NCBI RefSeq assembly: GCF_008728515.1
Contig: NW_022161735.1
Span: 1 to 64,000, forward strand
Source of the DNA: Papio anubis
Lineage: Eukaryota; Chordata; Mammalia; Primates; Cercopithecidae
Reading direction: 5' to 3'
Length of the DNA: 64,000 nucleotides
Part shown: positions 21,775-33,858 of the stretch, in pieces
How the letters are laid out: each line of letters begins with the position of its first letter
How positions within the stretch are numbered: the stretch's first letter is position 1
The notes under the pieces: model-generated
Databases searched by the model: none
Seen by the model: the letters and a program-made list of their open reading frames with translations, nothing else
Told to the model about the DNA's origin: nothing
Position numbers and translations under genes: made by a program

Positions 21775-22015
21775 AATAATAATAATAGGTATTATGTGAC
21801 TGGCACACACTATATAATTTACATCTATTATCTCATTGAATCCTCTAAACAGACCTATGAGACACTTAAAATCCATCCTCTCAGAAACCTTATAAATAAG
21901 TACCATAATCCTCATTTCACTGATGAAGAAAACTGAAGCCCAGAGTAGTAGAGTCACTTGCTAGTAAGTGGCAAAGCCAGCATTTCAACCCATATGTAAC
22001 CTCAGAGCTTGTAGC
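21775..22015 (-). mobile_element. MIR element
   Basis: TATCTCATTGAATCCTCT...CTCATTTCACTGATGAAGAA...ACTTGCTAGTAAGTGGCAAA is a near-complete reverse MIR. Confidence 0.8.
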
Positions 22016-22839
22016 ATGTTATTATTATTAAGTACACATTAAACCTTGATCAACAGCACTCCACACAATAAAACCTTAACTGTAAAGAAACTTGGATCAC
22101 AACATATTAGACAAAGAGGAAAATCAGATCCTAACACACATACATAACCTGATAGAAGGAATTTAGTTTAAAAAATTAAAAGCAAGCCAAACAAAATGTC
22201 CTTGTTAAGGTACATATTTAGCCCAATGCCTACGTAAATTCTACATTTGCTTCAGCAATGCTGTTCTTTGAGAAATGAGGTTCACAATGAAAACTCAGGC
22301 ACACCACAGTATCATAAATTATTAAGGAAGAAAGCATTATCTTTTATACAATACCATTTTAGAAAGCTTCTCAACTACAAGAATTGGAAGAAAATATTTT
22401 CTGCTTAAATTTCAGTTTGCTAGAACACTAACCCTAACATCACCTTTCCCGTTTGTCCCTCATCTGCACCCTGGCCCAACACACAGTCTGTCAGTTGTGA
22501 TAATGGAATTGCTATCCATTTGGGGAGGGTTGGTGGAGACATCAATGATCAATTTAAGGATATGAGTTGCTAAATGATATTTTCTATGTTCTTTGCACCT
22601 TAGTTCTTCATTCAAAGCCAATTAGGTAGGGGCACGTATGTAGGTGGTTACACGCCCCAGTGATGGGTTGGTAATGCTGTTGTTCTAATGATTGTTACGC
22701 ATAAATCTTCAGCAGATTTTTCCCTTGTGCTGTCTTAAGTTGTAGACATACTCTGTCTAAAACTTTATTCTTTTCATTATCCCCAGGCTTCTCTGGAAAA
22801 ATAGATATGTTAAACTATAAATGACATTTGTGATCTTAC
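22016..22839. other. Intronic sequence flanking SHC4 exon
   Basis: No repeat or RNA gene recognised. Confidence 0.45.
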
Positions 22840-22959
22840 CTGTTGGTTGTCAAGATTCATCAGTGTGAGACTGCATGTTGAGATGGTCAGTTTTATATTC
22901 ATTCCTGAAAACTGAAGATTACTTTTGCCAAGAACTGTTGATAGGAACTTAACTGGAGG
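22840..22959 (-). CDS. SHC4: SHC4 PTB-domain exon (PPVKFLSTVLGKSNLQFSG...)
   Basis: This is a 120-nt exon of exactly 40 codons on the minus strand, bounded by TTTAAAG and GTAAGA. Its translation opens PPVKFLSTVLGKSNLQFSG, continues through NIKLTISTCSLTLMN, and ends LDNQQ. It lines up with the SHC1 segment containing SSILGRSNLKFAGMPITLTVSTSSLNLM, but differs at many positions, which supports a paralogue (SHC4) rather than SHC1. It encodes central PTB beta strands. Both boundaries are phase 0 and match the exons at 29815-29878 and 10611-10664. EID1 sits about 5.5 kb further along the intron in the direction of SHC4 transcription, on the opposite strand. Confidence 0.94.
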
Positions 22960-23653
22960 CTTTAAAAATTAAAGAAGAAAAACAAAACACTGTCAGGAAT
23001 TTTGTCACAGAATGAATGTTAATGTTTTTTAAATGTTAAAAATGAGTCAAAGTCCAAACTCTTCCTTTCTATTTTACCTTATATAAATCAAATGAAAGGG
23101 AATGATTTTTATTAAATAAACATGTTTTTAAAATTAGAATGCAGCAAATTCTTTATTAAGTAGTGAAATTTAGGCCCTCAGAACTTTCTCCTAGTTTCTC
23201 TCCTCCCCAGGTGCTGGGAGTGGACTCCTGCTTGAATGTAAACAAATTCCTGTGAGAGTTTAGACCAGCTGAACTCTTGCGTCCTTTTCAATACTGCAAA
23301 TCTAAAAGAAGAAAAATTTGACAATCCACTGAATCTAACGCCACAGAAGGCATTGATGAACTCTCCAATTACACAACTGCTTCCTTCTCTGAAGCCATCC
23401 CTGTTCCTCCCTCATCTTTCCCTTGCCAGAGTTAAAAAGTCCTCTCTACTAGTCTAATTGTTACCTTCAGATAATCATGATGCCTGAAATTCTAACATTG
23501 GGCATTCTTTTAGGTTAAATTGTTGTTTTCAGAAGGTCCTAATTGTTAAAATGAACAAATATTACTAGGAAGGCGTTAGCCCCTTCCACATTAACTCATT
23601 AATAAAGATGATTTACCAGAAATTACTAATAGAGATTTAGAAGAAGATCCTGA
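22960..23653. other. Intronic sequence flanking SHC4 exon
   Basis: No repeat, RNA gene or additional exon recognised. Confidence 0.45.
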
Positions 23654-23666
23654 GGAAAGGGACATG

Positions 23667-23751
23667 TTTTTTTGTTTGTTTTGTTTGTTTGTTTGTTTTT
23701 TGAGACGGATTCTCATTCCGTCGCCCAGGCTGGAGTGCAGTGGCGCGATCT
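23667..23751 (-). mobile_element. Severely 5'-truncated Alu with 13-bp TSD
   Basis: Only about 50 bases of Alu 3' end (TGAGACGGATTCTCATTCCG...GCAGTGGCGCGATCT) remain beside a T/GTTT-rich tail. Perfect direct repeats GGAAAGGGACATG lie at 23654-23666 and 23752-23764. Confidence 0.93.
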
Positions 23752-23944
23752 GGAAAGGGACATGCTTTGATAGAAGTCAAAATTCTGGACCAGGCATTTC
23801 TCAAGAAGAGGAGGTGTGGGGGTTTGGTGAAGAATCATGAGAGTAGGGGGTACCCAGGAATTATAAAGAAAAGCACTGGGGTCATATGTCCACAAAGGCA
23901 TACCAACAGGGGGGCGAGAGGGTGGGCTGGTAGATTTCCTCAGG

Positions 23945-24142
23945 CAGAAATGCCACTTACTAACTGATGACCTTGGACAAATCACCTTTCTAAGCCTCAA
24001 TTTCCTTTTATATAAAAAGTGGGGGAAAAAAAACAGTAGCCACATCATAAGGGCTGTTGTGAAGATTAAATAATAACTGGAGAACATTTAGCACAGTATT
24101 TGGCTAGGTACATGAGAGCTATTATTATTATTATTATTATTA
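23945..24142 (+). mobile_element. MIR element ending in (TTA)n
   Basis: TGCCACTTACTAACTGATGA, TAAGCCTCAATTTCC and GCTGTTGTGAAGATTAAATA form a plus-strand MIR. An ATT trinucleotide run follows at 24119-24142. Confidence 0.8.
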
Positions 24143-24403
24143 CTTATTTTTGCCCTTCCCAACATTAAAAATTCTAAGAAATAATTTGAGAGATTTAAAT
24201 GCTTTGATGGATGCTTGGATTAAGTCCTGAAATCCTCTGCTGGAAAGTGGACCAGTTGATGGAAATCAGTGATTCCTCAGCATATGAATCAATACTTTGA
24301 GGCAATCAGTGAAAACACAATTTGTTTCTGTCCTAGTTTTGCTCTCATTTGATTCATTCTGGAGCCATACCAAACTGTTAAACACACACTGTTGAAATTT
24401 TTT

Positions 24404-24704
24404 CTTTTTTTTTTTTTTGAGACGGAGTCTCACTCTGTCGCCCAGGCTGGAGTGCAGTGGCCGGATCTCAGCTCACTGCAAACTCCGCCTCCCGGGTTTA
24501 CGCCATTCTCCTGCCTCAGCCTCCCGAGTAGCTGGGACTACAGGCGCCCACCACCTCTCCCGGCTAGTTTTTTTTTCGTATTTTTTAGTAGAGACGGGGT
24601 TTCACCGTGTTAGCCAGGATGGTCTCAATCTCCTGACCTCGTGATCTGCCCGTCTCGGCCTCCCAAAGTGCTGGGATTACAGGCTTGAGCCACCGCGCCC
24701 GGCC
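24404..24704 (-). mobile_element. AluYR-like, full length
   Basis: It runs from GAGACGGAGTCTCACTCTGTC to GCGCCCGGCC, with CCACCTCTCCCGGC. Perfect 14-bp TSD CACTGTTGAAATTT at 24387-24400 and 24706-24719. Confidence 0.95.
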
Positions 24705-24969
24705 GCACTGTTGAAATTTAATGTACAGTTTTATTTTTAATTCCAAGCTCATTCTAAAATGTAGTGCAAACAATGTGAGGAAGGAGCCCTAAACCTCACA
24801 GCTATCACCACATCATAAAGCTGACTCTTGGTCTACTTTCTTTGCTTCTTACACGGCTCTGGGCAAAGCGAGAGATTTTGTGTTCCCCGCAGTGATTTTA
24901 TTAACAGCAAGTTGTTCATTTGCTTCTCTAGAGTTTCTTTTCCATGCTAGTTTAAAAAATATTATTAAG

Positions 24970-25286
24970 CGGCCAATGCGGTGGCTCACGCCTGTAATCC
25001 CAGCACTTTGGGAGGCCGAGGTGAGCAGTTCACAAAGTCAGGAATTCGAGACCAGCCTGACCAACATGGTGAAACCCGTCTCTACTAAAAACACAAAAAT
25101 AAGCCAGGCGTGGCGGCGCGTGCCTGTAATCCCAGCTACTCAGGAGGCTGAGGTAGGAGAATCACTTGAACTTGGGAGGCGGAGGTCACAGTGAGCCTAG
25201 ATCATACCACTGCACTCCAGCCTGGGCAATAGAGCAAGACTCTGTTGCTCAAAAAAACAAAAACAAACAAACAAACAAACAAAAAA
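24970..25286 (+). mobile_element. AluS-like, full length
   Basis: It runs from GGCCAATGCGGTGGCTCACG to a tail of (AAAC)n. It lies 265 bp from the minus-strand Alu at 24404-24704, giving an inverted Alu pair. Confidence 0.92.
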
Positions 25287-25504
25287 TATATATATGAAAT
25301 ACAAATTAAATTATAACACTATCTCATAGTTGAAAAGCATTTTGTTATCTGTAAAGAACTTTTGTATAAGTCATCTTAATTTTGTTCTCACCATAACCTT
25401 AATCTCGTGGGATATGCCCAAAATGTATTTATTATATAGGAGACAAAGTCTTTCATGCCATTATTAGAAATGTCCTAACAGTTAAAAGACCCATGGAAGA
25501 GAAA

Positions 25505-25645
25505 GGAGTGGAAAGCACACAGGATGGGCAGTGAGGCAACTGGAATTCAAGTCCCAGGTGTGATCCTAACTTGTCAAGGGACCTTAGACAACTCTGGAAC
25601 CCCCTCAATGTCTTTGTTTACAAAACAGGAGTAATACTATCACTT
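25505..25645 (+). mobile_element. MIR fragment
   Basis: GGAATTCAAGTCCCAGGTGT and TCAATGTCTTTGTTTACAAA fit a diverged plus-strand MIR. Confidence 0.6.
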
Positions 25646-26307
25646 CCATTCTTCCACCTCTAGCCATGGGAGGTCTTAGGAGAATCAAACTTAGTATTAA
25701 TAATAAAGTATATGGAAATGCACAGTATACGGCGAAGTGCTAACAAACTGTAGTGATTATAATTACTACTTTCAAAATGAATTTTGGCAATTTTGCTACA
25801 GGATTTCTTCTTCAAGAAAGAGATAGGGGAGAAACTGTAGACCCTGGCCTTGGGAGAGGTCATTATGGGAATGAGAGGAGAAAGGAACAGAAAGGGGAGG
25901 CTGAGGATGGGATACTGACCAACTTTTACAAAAGAGTGGAGGCAGACCTGGCAGAAGTGCTTATCCATATTTTACAAAGAGAAAAGCATTAAGATAGGGA
26001 AACATTAATTGACTGTATCTGGGTCAATTTATTGGTACTGACATAGCAGCCTAGCTCTTCTTACTCTATATGGCATAGTCTCTCAGGAATCCCCAGTTCT
26101 TTCAGTTATTCATTAACTTTTAGACTTCAAAACTCATAGGAGATCATATAAATAGATAAATCATTTATCCATTAGCACTCCAAACTGCTAATGATGCAGT
26201 ATCTAACAGACCTAAGGAATCAAACAAAGATCTGACTATATTCAACTGGCCCTACATCGTTTTTTGGCTCTCTCCCTGCAGGGCAGATGCTTGGCAAAAG
26301 GGCAGAT

Positions 26308-26500
26308 AACATCGTGATTAAGTGTGTAGATGCTGGACCAGACTACCTGGGCTTGACCTAGCTCCTCCACACACTGACTGGGTCACTGAGCAAGTTACTT
26401 AACCTCTTGGGGCCTCAGTTTCCTCATCTGTAAAATGGGGACAAACAATAACACTTGTGGCTAGGTTTTTTGTGATGATTAACAAAGTATAAAAACCACA
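26308..26500 (+). mobile_element. MIR element
   Basis: CAAGTTACTTAACCTCTTGG followed by GGCCTCAGTTTCCTCATCTG is the conserved MIR core. Confidence 0.88.
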
Positions 26501-26559
26501 GCATTCCAAAACTTATGGGATGCAGTGAAAACAGTGAGTGCTAGGAGGAAAAATCATAG

Positions 26560-27965
26560 ATATAAACACTTTTATTAAAAAAGCAGAAAGATCTCAAGTC
26601 AAAAACCTAACATTGTAACTTAAGGAACTAGAAAAAAACAAAACCCAAAGCTAGTGGAAGCAAGGAAATCATAAAGATTAGAACAGAGATAAAATAGAGA
26701 ATAGAAAAATAGAGAAAATTAATTAAACCAAAAGTTGGTTCTTCCAAAAGATCGGCAAAACTGGCAAACCTTTAACTAGATGAATTAAGGCAAAAAAGAG
26801 AAAAGACTCAAATTACTAAAATCAGAAATGAAAGTGAAGACATTACTACCAATTCTACAGAAATAAAAAGGATTATAAGAGACTACTGTGAACAATTGTA
26901 TGCCAACAAGTTGGAGAACCTAGATACAATGGACAAATTGCTAGAATACCTATCAAGACGAAATCATAAAGAAACTGAAAATGTGAATAGGCTTGGTGAG
27001 AATATGGAGAAATTAGAATCCTTGTGCATTATTGGTGGGAGTGTAAAATGGTACAGCTGCTGTAGAAAACAGTATGGTAGTTCCTCAAACAATGAAAAAA
27101 TAGAATAACCACATGATCCAGCAATTCTACTTCTGGGTGTATACCCAAAATAATTGAAAGGAAGGTCTCTAAAAGATTTTGTAACTCACGTTCATAGCAG
27201 CATTATTCATAATAGCTAAGCTGTGGAAGCAACCTAGTGTCCATCTACGGAAGAATGGATAAGCAAAATGTGGTCTATACATACAACGCAAAATTATTCA
27301 GCTATAAAAAGGAAGTAAATTCCGACATCTGCTATGACATGGATGAACCTTGAGGACATTATGCTAAGTGAATTAAGCCAGTCATAAAAGGCCCAATACT
27401 GTATGATTCCACTCATATGTAGTATCTAGAGTACTCAAAATCATAGAGACAGAAAGTAGAATTGTGGTTGCCAGGGTCTGTGGAGATAGGGGACTGGGGA
27501 GTTACGGTTTAATGTGTAGAGTTTCAGTTTTGCAAGATGAAAAGAGTTCTAAAGATGGATGATGGTGATGGCTGCACAAAAATATGAATGTACTTAATAT
27601 CACTGAACTGTACACTTAAAAAGGGTTAAGATGAGGCTGGGAGTGGTGGCTCATGCCTATAATTCCAGCACTTTGGGAGGCTGAGGTGGGTAGATCACTT
27701 GAGGCCAGGGAGTTAGAGACCAGCCTGGCCAACATGGCAAAACCTCATCTCTACTAAAAATACAAAAATCAGCCAGGCATGGTGGCACATGATTGCAATC
27801 CCAGCTACTCGGGAGGCGGAGGCATTGAGAATTATTTGAACCCCTGGGAGGCGGAGGTTGCAGTGAGCCGCTGGACTCCAGCCTGGGTGACAGAGTGAAA
27901 CCGTCTCAAAAAAAAAAAAAAAAAGGTTAAGATGGTAAAGTTTATGTTATGGATATTTTACCACA
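26560..27965 (+). mobile_element. Internally deleted old L1, split by an Alu
   Basis: Degraded ORF2 sequence (LDTMDKLLEYLSRRNHKETENVN at about 26917) jumps directly into the terminal ORF2/3' UTR segment (AGCAATTCTACTTCTGGGTG, CATAGCAGCATTATTCATAA, AAGGCCCAATACTGTATGAT). The 3' tail continues after the Alu at 27634 as TTATGGATATTTTACCACAA. It is non-functional. Confidence 0.8.
27634..27924 (+). mobile_element. AluS-like inserted in L1
   Basis: It runs from GGCTGGGAGTGGTGGCTCAT to a 17-A tail. TSD GGTTAAGATG at 27624-27633 and 27925-27934. Confidence 0.93.
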
Positions 27966-28404
27966 ATAAAGTGGAGAGAAAAGAAAAGAAAAGAAAGGGG
28001 TAAAGTGCTGGAAAGAGTCCCTGGCACATATTAAGTACTCAATACATGCTAGCTATTGGAGGAAACCAGCTGCTTTTCTGTTTTTCTCTGCAAGTGTACT
28101 TTCCGGATAGATGATAGCCAGGTTTGCTTTGTTTTATTTTGGGATGGGGAATCCCTGCTCCTTAGATGAGAAAATCTTGCCTGTTAGTTGGAATCATCCA
28201 GTTGAAGCATTCTAATTAGAAATTATGAGAAGCAGGAAGAGGTTAGAGATTACTTTGGAACCATGGGTTCTGTGAAAGAAACTAGTCATAGGGAGTCCTT
28301 AATAGAATTTAAGAGCCATTTGTCAGAATGTTTCATATCATGTGGGTTCTCTGAGTCACTCTGGGTGACACTGGTTCAGCCCTATGTAATATAATGAAGA
28401 ATGA

Positions 28405-28575
28405 TAACCGAAAACAGGGCAGAATGGTATAGAAATAGAACCCTAAGCTGGGAATCTGAAGACTTGGCTTCTACAGCTGGCTCTGACCTTAATCACCCTA
28501 GTGACTCAGACAAATACCATCTCTTGTCTCAGATTCAGTTTAGTAGCTGGCAAAATGAAAATGTTAGACCAGAAG
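28405..28575 (+). mobile_element. MIR fragment
   Basis: Diverged MIR: GGAATCTGAAGACTTGGC...AGCTGGCAAAATGAAAATG. Low identity. Confidence 0.5.
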
Positions 28576-28596
28576 ATCTCTTTAAAAACCCTTCTC

Positions 28597-28915
28597 GGCC
28601 AGGTGTGGTGGCTCACACCTATAGTCCCAGCACTTTGGGAGGCTGAGGTGGGCAGATCACGAGGTCAGGAGATTGAGACCATCCTGGCTAACACGGTGAA
28701 ACCCCGTCTCTACTAAAAATACAGAAAAATTAGCCAGGAGCCAGGCTTGGTGGCAGACGCCTGTAGTCCCAGCTACTCAGGAGGCTGAGGCAGGAGAATG
28801 GCGTGAACCTGGGAGGCGGAGCTTGCAGTGAGCCAAGATTGCGCCACTACACTCCAGCCTGGGCGACAGAGCGAGACTCCGTCTCAAAAACAAAAAACAA
28901 AAAAACAAAAAGCCA
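28597..28915 (+). mobile_element. AluY-like with small internal duplication
   Basis: It runs from GGCCAGGTGTGGTGGCTCAC to an A-rich CAAAAA tail. AGCCAGG is duplicated after AAAATT near 28729-28745. Confidence 0.92.
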
Positions 28916-29049
28916 AACAAAACAAAAAAACCCCTACACTTAAACAGTCTGCAATTCTATATGATTTATATAGTTATCTTAAGAGCTTTTGCATCGGCCC
29001 TTTGGACTTTTCAAACCAACAAAATATTCTAGGGCTCATAGCTTAATAG

Positions 29050-29290
29050 CAATAATACTAGCTACCATTAACACAGAAAGTGTAATAGATGCCAGACGCT
29101 GTGGCAGGTAGTATGTAGACATCACTTCATTTATTTCTTACATAACCCTATAAAGTAAGTGCTATTTTCTCCCATTTTACAGATGAGTAAACCAAGGATC
29201 CAAGAGGTTAAGTGACTTGTCCAAGAGTACACCGTTTGTTGGTGGCTGAGGCAGGACTTCAATCCAAGTCTGTCTAACATCAAAACTTTC
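29050..29290 (-). mobile_element. MIR element
   Basis: CTAGCTACCATTAACACAG, then TTTTACAGATGAGTAAACCA and AGAGGTTAAGTGACTTGTCC, are reverse MIR. Confidence 0.85.
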
Positions 29291-29814
29291 GCTTTCTTTC
29301 CACAGGGAAAGCTACTCTACCCATGCGTTATTACCTCACCTTTACCGCTATCCATATTTATACTAGAAAACAGGCCAGGAAGCCTAAAAGGTCTAAAATG
29401 TTGTAATGCAGAATACATACATTATAAAATGTGGAAACTGGAAGGCACTAAACTGGTCATTTAGTTCAACTCCCTAACTCCACACTCCACAGGAAATAAG
29501 AACGGAGTCTCAGCAAGATGAGATTCCATGCTCCCTGGTCAGTAAGAGCTAAGTCCAGCACCCTACATTTCTGACATAAAGCCCAGGGGCTTTCTCCCCT
29601 CTGCAGCTGGAGGCATCGCCACGTCAGACAGCGTCAGGCAACTCGGAAAGATTTGAGGGAGAAGAGTAGCTTTGAGTGCAGCTCTGATATCATGCCACCT
29701 AATAAAGGCCAGGCTGGACTTTGGGTCATACGGTGGGATGAACTAACAGCAATTTTCATACTCTCTTTGCCATCATGAGGGACACATAAGCAAGAAAACC
29801 ACCGCAACATTTAC
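29291..29814. other. Intronic sequence flanking SHC4 exon
   Basis: No repeat or gene recognised. Confidence 0.45.
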
Positions 29815-29878
29815 CTTTCGCTTTTTAATGGCTCCATTTGCCCCGGGGACAGCTTCACACAGGCGACTTATTGCTTCC
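29815..29878 (-). CDS. SHC4: SHC4 PTB-domain exon (EAISRLCEAVPGANGAIKKRK)
   Basis: This is a 64-nt exon on the minus strand, preceded by TTCTTTAG and followed by GTAA. After one base completing an upstream codon (probably the Arg of a TQVTR-like end of the preceding exon) it opens EAISRLCEAVPGANGA and ends IKKRK. SHC1 has the related EAISLVCEAVPGAKGATRRRK. It encodes a PTB alpha helix and the basic loop after it. The exon ends on a codon boundary and joins the 22840-22959 exon in frame. I looked for the preceding exon (MGCMEVLQSMRSLDF-like) up to 64 kb and did not find it; SHC4 is a long gene with large 5' introns, so it is probably outside the window. Confidence 0.94.
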
Positions 29879-30896
29879 CTAAAGAACAGAAACCATACAA
29901 ATAAAGACTTAGCATACTACCTCCACACAGTAAGTGTTTAAGAAATGTTAGAAATTATCACGACCAAAAAGTACACATACATAATAGTGAGTCCAACACA
30001 CATGATATTCTCCTAGCCCCACAGGAGGAAATGCTGTACTTACTCCTTCTGCAGGAAAACCTAGCAGCACCCTAATAGTGAGCAATCGCTTCACAACAAG
30101 GAGCTCCACTGTTCGCTTTTTTCATCTCTGTTTTTCCTTGGATTTTCAGATTTTGGTTTTTGTGTTGTTGATTTTTAACCAAAAAGGAGGGGCAGGGCAT
30201 TGTCATCTGGAAATACTTTGCAGTGTTACCTCTAGCAAAATCATCTCTGTAATGTTATGAATAAAAAGCTTCATAGTATCTCAGAACTAAAGACAATTAA
30301 ATACAAAAATAACCTGACACTAGAGGAAATTTAAAAGGATCGGGAGAATGTTGAACTTCAAGGTGGTCTCAGATGGAGTTTTATTGACTAGGTTGCTGCT
30401 ACAAGCCATTGAGCTTTCATGTAATTTCACAGAAGAAAAGAAATCAATATCAAATTTCCTCCTTTGCTTACTTTTCTGCCCTTCCTATATATTGCGCTTC
30501 CTGAGAGAAAGGCACCGCTAAAATAAGTAGTTGCTCCTTAATGGAAGTGGTGAAGGAATTGGCGCCCTCCTTTCCAGAAATGCAGTTAAAACTAAAAGCT
30601 TTTGTCTCTGGGACTCTGAGCATTCATAACTGCCCAAGCTTTCACTCTGTGTAATTTGAACCTTAGCCTTGTGGCTTTGAACACATATATTAAACTTTTC
30701 ACAAGGCAAATGAAAATCTCTTCCGGATTCCCCAGAGATCATTGTTTAAATTAATAAACTATATTCTCACACACATGCACACCCCAACACACATACACAT
30801 GCAACACTATTATAGTTTTTATATATATTATATTTCACAATAGTATTTTCTATAGTTTAGATTCCCAAAGGAAGTGGGGAGACGTCAGAGAGAGGA
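29879..30896. other. Intronic sequence flanking SHC4 exon
   Basis: No repeat or further exon recognised apart from short CA-rich patches near 30770-30805. Confidence 0.45.
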
Positions 30897-30910
30897 ATGC
30901 AAACCCATTT

Positions 30911-31215
30911 TTGTTTTGTTTTGTTTTTGTTTTGAGACAGAATCTCGCTCTGTTGCCCAGGCTGGAGTGCAGTGGCACAATCTCAGCTCACTGCAAGCTC
31001 CGCCCCCCAGGTTCATACCATTCTCCTGCCTCAGCCTCCCGAGTAGCTGGGACTACAGGTGCCCAACAACACGCCCGGCTAATTTTTTTGTATTTTTAGT
31101 AGAGATGGGATTTCACCATGTTAGCCAGGATGGTCTTGATCTCCTGACCTCATGATCTGCCCGCCTCAGCCATCCAAAGTGCTGGGATTATAGGTGTGAG
31201 CCACTGCGCCTGGCC
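30911..31215 (-). mobile_element. AluY/S-like, full length
   Basis: It runs from GAGACAGAATCTCGCTCTG to GCGCCTGGCC. TSD ATGCAAACCCATTT (30897-30910) and ATGCAGACCCATTT (31216-31229). Confidence 0.94.
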
Positions 31216-31229
31216 ATGCAGACCCATTT

Positions 31230-31757
31230 CAAAAACTACAGCTATGATAGGTTGTAGTGCAGAGCAATATTCTTCTAGAAAATACTTTTGAAAGATAATT
31301 AGAATTCCCAAATATTCTAGGCATTATTTTGCACTTATAAATGTATGTTTTAGCTCAGATAATTTTTTCTATATAAATGAAACTCTTCTTCAAGGTATTA
31401 TCTTGTTAGATTTTTGCATAATTATCTGCAATCAAAGGATAGAATGGATCTTTGGTTAGCACATATTCTCAGGATTTCATATTTATTGTTTCTCTAGGAT
31501 TCTATCCTTTGTTCTCCGGAGTCAAATAGAAGGATAACACAGAGAGTTGGGCTCTCTGGCTTGGTTGGTTGATTGATGTTTTGAGTCATCTTAATGATTA
31601 CTCAGTAATTGATAAGACTCATAATTAATCCAAACTGGCACTGATACTGCCAAAATAGCTAGGCCAGGCACCCCACTATATTGACAGTATTTAATAACGA
31701 GGTATTATAAGATAGGGCAGATCCTTTACTCCATGAGAGCGATTTGGATATTTTGGT
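31230..31757. other. Intronic sequence without a recognised feature
   Basis: No gene or clear repeat seen. Confidence 0.4.
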
Positions 31758-31964
31758 CTAAAAATACAAAAAATTAGCCAGGCGTGGTGGCAGGCACCTG
31801 TAATCCCAGCTACTTGGGAGGCTCAGGCAGGAGAATCGCTTGAATCCGAGAGGTGGAGGTTGCAGCAAGCCGAGATCGCGCCATTGCACTCCAGCCTGGG
31901 CAAAAAGAACGAAACTCTGGTCTCAAAAAAAATAAATAAATAAAATAAATAAATAAATAAATAA
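31758..31964 (+). mobile_element. 5'-truncated Alu with (AAAT)n tail
   Basis: It begins inside the left monomer at CTAAAAATACAAAAAATTAG and ends in an AATA-repeat tail. Confidence 0.9.
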
Positions 31965-32435
31965 GTTGACTATAAATGATGTGAACTTAAAGTAAAAACA
32001 AAGGTGAATATTGATGCTGCCAAATATAATAACAACAATAATAATATAACAATAATTATATGCCAACTATAGTAACTTTTTATTAGAAGTTGTTACTTTT
32101 ATATAGCAACTCATAATTTCATAAACTGTTTTCCCACACATTTGTTTTTTTGATTCTCACACCAAGGATCAATGTCTTCTAACAAAAAGTAATGCAGTGA
32201 ATTTAAGTTGAAGGGAATACTTTACAGCATGAATATCTCTCAAGGAGGTTTTAAAAGGATGAACCTTCCTGGAAGGGAGGGGATTAGAATTTCCTGACAG
32301 ACAGAAGAACATAGGTGAAGACACCAAAACACAAAGTATCATGATATGAGGGGAATTACAGGTACTTTCATATTGCTGGAGCATAACATATGGTAGAACA
32401 AGAGTGAATATGAACTAAGAGATAAGAGTCTAAAT

Positions 32436-32632
32436 ACTGTTTCTGTGAAGTGCCGGACAGTAAATATTTCAGACTTTGCTCTTTTGCAAGTACTCAACTC
32501 TGCTATTGTAGTGCAAAAAGCAGCCTCAGACAATATGTAGACAAGTGAGCATGGCTGTGTTCCAACAAAACTTTATAGAAACTGGTGGCTGGCCAGATCT
32601 GGCCTATGGGCCACAGTTTCTTGACCCGTGGA
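32436..32632. mobile_element. hAT-type MITE
   Basis: GTAAATATTTCAGACTTTGC, GTACTCAACTCTGCTATTGT and GTGTTCCAACAAAACTTTAT belong to the common MER-type hAT family whose ends read TTGGCAAACT. It is the same family as 39826-40172. Confidence 0.75.
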
Positions 32633-32689
32633 TCCGATAATTCACACAAAAGGAGAGAGAAATCATTCGTTTTTTTAAGATGGGAAAAT

Positions 32690-32905
32690 ATTCACATTCA
32701 TTATAATTTTAAAATTGAAAATTAAAACAACAAGATACTTCACTCATTAAATTAGGGAAAAAAAATACAAAACCCAGTGTTGGAAAAGATGGGAAATATT
32801 CTGCTTTAGGCATATTTATCCATTGCCAGGGGCCTCGGTTAGTATTAATACAATCTTTCTAGAGAGAAATTTGATAAAAGTTGACAAATGTCAAAATTTC
32901 TCAGA
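32690..32905 (+). mobile_element. Old L1/HAL1-like fragment
   Basis: ACCCAGTGTTGGAAAAGATG and CAATCTTTCTAGAGAGAAATT resemble the old L1 3' region. Highly diverged. Confidence 0.45.
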
Positions 32906-32908
32906 GCA

Positions 32909-33040
32909 TGGGCGGGGTGTGGTGGCACACACCTGTAGTCCCAGCTACTTGGGAGGCTTGCTTGAGCCCAGGAGTTCAAGGCTGCAGTGCCACTGCACTC
33001 CCACCTGGGTAACAGAGCGAGACCCTGTCTCTAAAAACAA
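32909..33040 (+). mobile_element. Alu monomer or deleted Alu
   Basis: GGCGGGGTGTGGTGGCACAC...GCTTGAGCCCAGGAGTTCAAG...GACCCTGTCTCTAAAAA, about 130 bp, FLAM-like. Confidence 0.8.
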
Positions 33041-33050
33041 TTTGTTTAAA

Positions 33051-33845
33051 TAATTTATTACAGCCTTTGACAAGGTGGGGAGAAGCCTGTATTGGGATAG
33101 CATTGAGTATATAAGTAAAAGAAACACTTAACATAAGAAACCAACCCAAAGTCTTGCGATATAGAGATAAAACATATCAAAATGGATATTGCCACTTGGA
33201 CTATAGAAATATGAAGAAGTCTACAGAAATTAGTGTGAAAAAGTAGAACTTGTAACAGTATGTACACATTAGTAGCAGCTATATCAAATTAATCCTGTGT
33301 AAATAGTAATGTAGAAAAAGCTTATGAACTATGGCTTGGTTTTAGGTGTTTTTTTATGTGTGTGGTTTGCTATTTCGTTTCTGATTCTACTGGTGTTTAG
33401 ATATAAACAAGGTAAACAATGTTATGTTTTACTTTCATTGTGCACTTGATTGGATAAGTAATCCTTTAAAATATTGAAAATAATGCACAGTAAGTTCCTT
33501 CAGCAGGAGTTTTGCTAGTGTGAGGCAAAGGTGTTGAGATGTGAAGGCACATCAAAAATGTCCCAATGGAGAGGCGACAGCCATAGAGAGATGGGACAAT
33601 GTTCGTGTTATGGATACTAACAGGTGTTCTTTACTTCTCTCTCTGCTCCCATTCCAGCTTAGCTTTTAACCCCTCCATCTTTGTAGCCACTAAATCCATA
33701 TTTCCTTTTTCAGTTTTTTTTAATAGAGCTACCTGTTTCTATTCCCAAAAGTTTCAAAAAGATAAAAAATCTTGAGTGCATTTAGTAAAGCCTTTTAGAA
33801 TGGTACACCTTGCAGTAACAGCGAGCCCAAGCTTCAGTGAAAGAA
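33051..33845. other. Intronic sequence without a recognised feature
   Basis: No exon or RNA gene seen. It may include diverged L1. Confidence 0.4.
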
Positions 33846-33858
33846 CAGCCCCCATTTA

